From Prostheceraeus crozeri (Eukaryota > Platyhelminthes > Polycladida > Euryleptidae), in the NCBI GenBank assembly GCA_907163375.1, contig CAJQUW010009257.1, forward strand, positions 1 to 64,000: a stretch of DNA of 64,000 bases. The letters are read 5' to 3'. The notes under the pieces are model-generated. The model did not search any database and was not told where the DNA came from. It was given only the letters and a program-made list of their open reading frames with translations. Shown one piece after another: positions 59,666-64,000 of the stretch. A program made the translations under genes and the position numbers. Positions within the stretch are counted from its first letter, which is position 1. Every line of letters starts with the position of its first letter.

Positions 59666-61881
59666 GAGAGACGTACAAATATTCCTGTTTTGGATTCATG
59701 GCTCTCTCGCAGAGATAAATGGCTCAGCGCAGACATTCAAAATGAAGTAATCGAACTACTGGCACATACCTTGCAGAGATCTCAAATGAACAAAATAAAA
59801 GATGAAGCAACATTTTACTCGTTTATAGCGGACAGTACCACAGACAAAGGAGGTGAGGAGCAATTTTCCATCACATTTCGCTACGTCTCTCAGGATAGCT
59901 TGGATGTTGCAGAGCTCTTTGTGGTCTGTATCAACCAGGACAGTCGTTAACAAACTGCATCATTGACGTTATTCACCGAGTCGGACTAGATGCAAGAAAT
60001 CTCAGAGGAGTCTGCTTTGATGGAGCTTCTAATATGTCAGGACGGCTTGATGGGGTACAAGCGAACTTGAAAAGGATACAACCGAAATGCCTGCATGTGC
60101 ACTGTTGCAATCATGCTTTGGATCTTGTCGTTCAGGAAGTCATTCGCGAATGTGATTTGCTCAGCGATGTTTTACTGGTCGTAAAAGATGTAAGTAAAAT
60201 CATAAGAGAATCATCAAAGCGACGGACATTGTATGAGACTGTTCTTGAAGACGACGAGGAAAGACCCTTGCATCTTCTGGCTGTTTGTCCTACTCGATGG
60301 GTTGTTCGATTCAAGGCAATGCAACGATTTTTGGACAACCTTGATAGAGTGAAAGCAACTGTTAATGAACTAATAGCCTCAAAAGGGAGCACCAGACCAG
60401 AAGTTCGGTCGACTTTACGGGGACACGTCCGGAAAATGGAGAAGAAAAAATTCCTAGTGGGAATTCAAATGGCTGTAGCTATCCTGAAGCCATGCGAAGA
60501 GGTTGCTGTGACGCTCCAGACGGCAGGACTTCCAGCCTCTGATGTCAAGAGCATTGTTGAGATATTGATTACAGAGCTTGAAGGGATGAGGAGTGACGAC
60601 AAGTTCAATGAAATTGAAGAAAGTGCTATGATGACGATGAAGACCAACAAAGATTCAAGCATCAACGCAGCTACATCAGAGACTACACGATCATCAAAAC
60701 TACCTTCGAGATACACATACACTGTCGAAGCTTACGGACATCGAAGAACTGACTCATCACCATACCAGCCTCATCTACTGAAAGGACATTCAGTGCCTTG
60801 CGCCGCCTAAAGTCTGATTACCGATGTACTATGATTCAATCACGCCTAACTTACTTGATTCTTCTTCATGTACACTAAGTATCTAAACATCAGACCATGG
60901 AATTGAGCATTTCCTCTATTATGAGAGAGTTTGCTTCCCGTACTCCCGAGAGGAAAGCTCGATTTGGCAACGGTGTGTGGTGAGATGTAATGACCTAAAG
61001 ATGTACATGTATAATCTTCATTTACATGATACTAGATTTTAGAATCAAAAATTACATGTCGGGCCGAAGTGTATCGATGTGTCGACCTGGTTTTGCATTG
61101 ACCAGCAGAAAGTGAAGTAGCAGTTGGCATAAATTGTACCTACATGTCACGTCAAAACCGAACCATCGGATATTTGTAAGTAGTCAAGCAGCTTTGTGAC
61201 GTCTCTCAAAAATAGGTTTACAATTTTTATGAATGCGAAAATTTTGAGACACATTTGTATTTGATAGGCTGACATTGTTTACATCGTATAGGTTGACATT
61301 ACTAAATGCTATGCAGTATAGTGGCGGCTGGGTACTTAGTAGTTCTTTGAATGCTCAGAATTATTTTCATCAAATGTTGCCTTAGTAGACCTACCTTCAC
61401 AAAATGAAGTTTAGATAGAAATGTCAGTATAGCTGGATTAATCATTGAATTTCAGCGCATCTAACACTTTTGGAAACAGTTTTCATCGTTATAGTGTCGT
61501 TCAGACGATTCATTGCCATACTCACCATACATACTCATGTTTATAAATTTGTTACATTGATTGCAGTACATGCAGCCTACACACGTGCATGCGAGTAGTT
61601 TTTATGAGTTTGAGTGAAATATACTCTTTGATTTCTTACTTTTGACTTTTGAGTTACACCATCCCACAAATGATACGTGTAGTACATATGCATGCATGAG
61701 AATTATGTCACAAGTCTACTGTGCGCCCATGTGAATAAAATTAGTCTTGTTAGCCTCACTAAATCTGAAATATTCGGGCGATGGTGCTTGAATATAGGCC
61801 TACTAAAAATCGAAGGGTTGTCCATGAAAAAAAAATTGGCTACCCCTAGTAAAAAATCGTTCCGACGCCCCTGCACCGGTT

Positions 61882-62355
61882 TCAATTATTGTCACATCGA
61901 GTACTATCGAATTCCTACACTATCTGTGCTGATCATGATGGTACCTCTAGATGTATAATCATGATTTTATAGGCTTATTTACTCGATAATCTTTCAAATC
62001 TCCTAGAGTGTACGTACTCTCGCAAATTCCTTTACTGGTATTTATTGGTCTGTACATCTAATTTTTGCACATCTCATCATGATACCCTCTTTTATTTGTT
62101 AGTGATGTTCAAATAAGTGATGTACGGACCTCTCACCCCGTATATAATGTTGATCATCATTAGAGACAACTAAAGATGTCCGTCTTTACATTGAAATAAC
62201 ATTGTGGACAATCTGTCTACTACTGTGATCTTTATTTCAGCACATTCTGGTGAATATTATCTTTTTCAAGAAAATCATAATAAGGACTTATCAAGAAAGC
62301 GGCATTATCGGGCTGCTAATGAGATATGATATCGGTTTAATTGTCTGCCGACAGA
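61882..62355. other. Non-coding spacer before the satellite
   Basis: No feature supported. Confidence 0.4.
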
Positions 62356-63811
62356 ATTTTAACTCATGCCCAGCAGCCCCCCAATCATAAAAGATGCCTC
62401 CTTCTATGCTGTTCCACCTCCCACGCACCTCTCGACACTTCCTTACCTATCCTCGACACATTCGACAAATCCCAAGATTCACTCACTCCTAAGTCTCAGA
62501 TATCTAACATACCTCTATTAAAAAAGTGTCGATCGATGATGAAACGACTCAATTACATGCCCAGCAGCTCCCCAATCATAAAACACACCTCTATCTATGC
62601 TGTTTCACCTCTCAGGCCCCTCTCGACACTTCTTTACCTATCCTCGACACATTCGACAAATCCCAGGATTCACTCACTCCTAAGAATCAGATATCTAACA
62701 TACCTCTATCAAAAAAGTGTCGATCGATGTTGAAACGACTCAATTACATCGCCAGCAGCTCTCCAATCATAAAACATACCTCCTTCTAAGCTGTTCTACC
62801 TCCTAGACTCCTCTCGACATTTCCTTACCTATCCTCGACACATTCGACAAATCCCAAGATTCACTCACTCCTAAGAATCAGATATCTAACATACCTCTAT
62901 CAAAAAAGTGTCGATCGATGTTGAAACGACTCAATTACATCGCCAGCAGCTCTCCAATCATAAAACATACCTCCTTCTAAGCTGTTCTACCTCCTAGACT
63001 CCTCTCGACACTTTTCTACCTTACCTATCCTCGACACATTCGACAAATCCCAAGATTCACTCACTCCCAAGTCTCAGATATCTAACATACCTCTATTAAA
63101 AAAGTGTCGATCGATGTTGAAACGACTCAATTACATGGCCAGCAGCTCTCCAATCATAAAACATACCTCATTCTATGCTGTTCCACCTCCCAGGCCCCTC
63201 TCGACACTTTTCTACCTGTCCTCGACACATTCGACAAATACAAAGATTCACTCACTCCTAAGTCTCAGATATCTAACATACCTCTATTAAAAAAGTGTCG
63301 ATCGATGATGAAACGACTCAATTACATGCCCAGCAGCCTTCCAATCATAAAACATACCCCATCTATGCTGTTCCACCTCCCAGGCCCCTCTCGACACATT
63401 CGACAAATACAAAGATTCACTCACTCCTGAGTCTCAGATATCTAACATACCTCTATCAAAAAAGTGTCGATCGATGTTGAAACGACTCAATTACATGCCC
63501 AGGAGCCCCTAATCATAAAACATACCTCCTTCTAAGCTGTTCCACCTCCCAGGCCCCTCTCGACACTTTTTTACCTATCCTCGACACATTCGACAAATCC
63601 CAAGATTCACTCACTCCTAAGAATCAGATATCTAACATACCTCTATCAAAAAAGTGTCGATCGATGTTGAAACGACTCAATTACATCGCCAGCAGCTCTC
63701 CAATCATAAAACATACCTCCTTCTAAGCTGTTCCACCTCCCAGGCCCCTCTCGACACTTTTTTACCTAACCTCGACACATTCGACAAATCCAAAGATTCA
63801 CTCACTCCTAA
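62356..63811. repeat. Satellite array, about 191-bp monomer, 7-8 copies
   Basis: The marker GTGTCGATCGATG recurs with its C at 62530, 62721, 62912, 63108, 63299, 63468 and 63658: steps of 191, 191, 196, 191, 169 and 190. Each monomer also has ACTCAATTACAT, CCAATCATAAAA, two CTCGACAC blocks, CAAGATTCACTCACTCC and CAGATATCTAACATACC. The overlapping ORFs here are repeat artefacts. The 169-bp unit lacks the TTTTTACCTATCCTCGACAC segment. Confidence 0.95.
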
Positions 63812-64000
63812 GTGAGATCTAGGCTTATAACAAGTTTTTGTTCTCCAATATTTCATGTGTCTCAATGCTACATCCAGCAACAGTATTGCTACTTTGTTCC
63901 TGTAGCTCCGTTGTAGCTGAATTGTAGGCTACCATTATGATGTTTATTCATGCCTGGTGAAACATTCTTGATGAAATTTATCAAATAGTATTTTCTATGT
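63812..64000. other. Window end, non-coding
   Basis: Unique-looking sequence after the satellite array; nothing recognised. Confidence 0.4.

Larger units (their letters stand above)
57451..60983 (+). pseudogene. hAT transposase (TTF-zinc-finger, ZMYM1/DUF4371-like)
   Basis: Exon 1 (57451-57512) encodes MKRKGIGPLDKFFLKSSKKQ and ends at a GTAAGT donor. Exon 2 begins 57953 after TTCTTTTGCAG in matching phase. It opens with three tandem units of about 46 bp (SSATSQDS), and one lost base in the second unit shifts the frame. A TTF-type zinc finger follows (RCQAKWFKLYNWLHC, ITCYTCTK, FSTWSKAVSVLSKHEKSDHH). The next hAT insertion splits the frame at 58608. It resumes at 59674 with FYSFIADSTTDKGGEEQFSI (first Asp), GVCFDGASNMSGRLDGVQAN (second Asp), HVHCCNHALDLVVQE and SSTERTFSALRRLKSD (catalytic Glu, about 60780). 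The end is MREFASRTPERKARFG. Part of the region between about 60700 and 60760 is deleted. Inactive. Confidence 0.88.
55729..61873 (+). mobile_element. 6.1-kb hAT transposon with spliced transposase gene
   Basis: Ends are 15-bp perfect inverted repeats (CAGGGGCGTCGGAAC and its complement), with GGGGTAGC just inside both. The 8-bp duplication CACCGGTT (55721-55728 and 61874-61881) is exact. The plus-strand gene spans 57451-60983. Later insertions sit inside it: a fold-back at 56203-57077, a SINE at 57521-57768 and another hAT at 58609-59665. Confidence 0.95.

Noticed and set aside
62341..63480. Overlapping ORFs of 61-130 codons that repeat the same peptide
   Set aside because: They are products of the satellite period, which keeps a frame open by chance. 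The peptide changes frame from unit to unit.
62520..63700. Possible hammerhead ribozyme in satellite monomers (GATGATGAAACGAC)
   Set aside because: GATGA and GAAAC are present, but the CUGAUGA core lacks its U and there is no room for stem II.
1..64000. CRISPR arrays, bacterial operons, rRNA genes or intact tRNA genes
   Set aside because: None seen. tRNA-like boxes occur only in SINE contexts with degraded or displaced A and B boxes, and the only regular array is the 191-bp satellite.

Overview
The window reads as AT-rich animal genomic DNA, most likely from a marine or aquatic invertebrate. It has spliced genes with GT-AG introns, AATAAA signals, non-LTR retrotransposons, Penelope-like elements, Tc1/mariner and hAT transposons, tRNA-derived SINEs and a satellite array, and no bacterial or phage gene organisation. 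The palindrome TAGGCCTA is strongly over-represented. I cannot name the species.

Host genes are almost absent. The one good host candidate is a minus-strand exon (8354-9106) encoding a divergent bZIP-like protein. Nearly everything else that is recognisable is mobile DNA, much of it nested. Several elements have exact target-site duplications (TSDs) that fix their borders to the base.

Layout. 1-1.8 kb: internally deleted RTE-type LINE. 3.8-4.5 kb: hAT-like element with 6-bp TSD; SINE at 4.6 kb; fold-back at 5.9-6.4 kb. 8.4-9.1 kb: bZIP exon. 12.2-13.0 kb: Tc1 relic. 13.9-16.6 kb: 2.7-kb hAT-like element (6-bp TSD). 17.3-18.9 kb: Tc1 relic followed by an RTE 3' half. 20.7-23.0 kb: hAT-like element (8-bp TSD) that split an older inverted repeat. 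23.6-24.5 kb: probable mariner relic. 27.5-36.5 kb: a CGGBP1-like hAT element split by a 7.0-kb transposon with about 0.82-kb inverted repeats and a spliced gene; that transposon holds further insertions. 36.6-37.6 kb: second copy of the 3.8-kb element, carrying a retroelement RNase H fragment. 38.6 and 42.5-43.4 kb: Penelope-like fragments, the second an inverted pair. 40.7-42.4 kb: mariner-like element with 178-bp TIRs. 44.4-46.0 kb: hAT-like element full of AATTCC. 46.2 kb: RTE tail. 47.5-50.5 kb: CR1/L2/Jockey-like LINE with an ATT tail. 52.9 kb: Penelope 3' relic with a hammerhead-like core. 55.7-61.9 kb: 6.1-kb hAT element with a spliced transposase gene, broken by another hAT and a SINE. 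62.4-63.8 kb: about 191-bp satellite.

The most promising unit for novelty is the 7.0-kb element at 29371-36381: long TIRs, probable TTAA target, and a multi-exon gene for a roughly 800-residue protein that I cannot place firmly in a known transposase superfamily. All domain calls come from reading translations; no database search was run.
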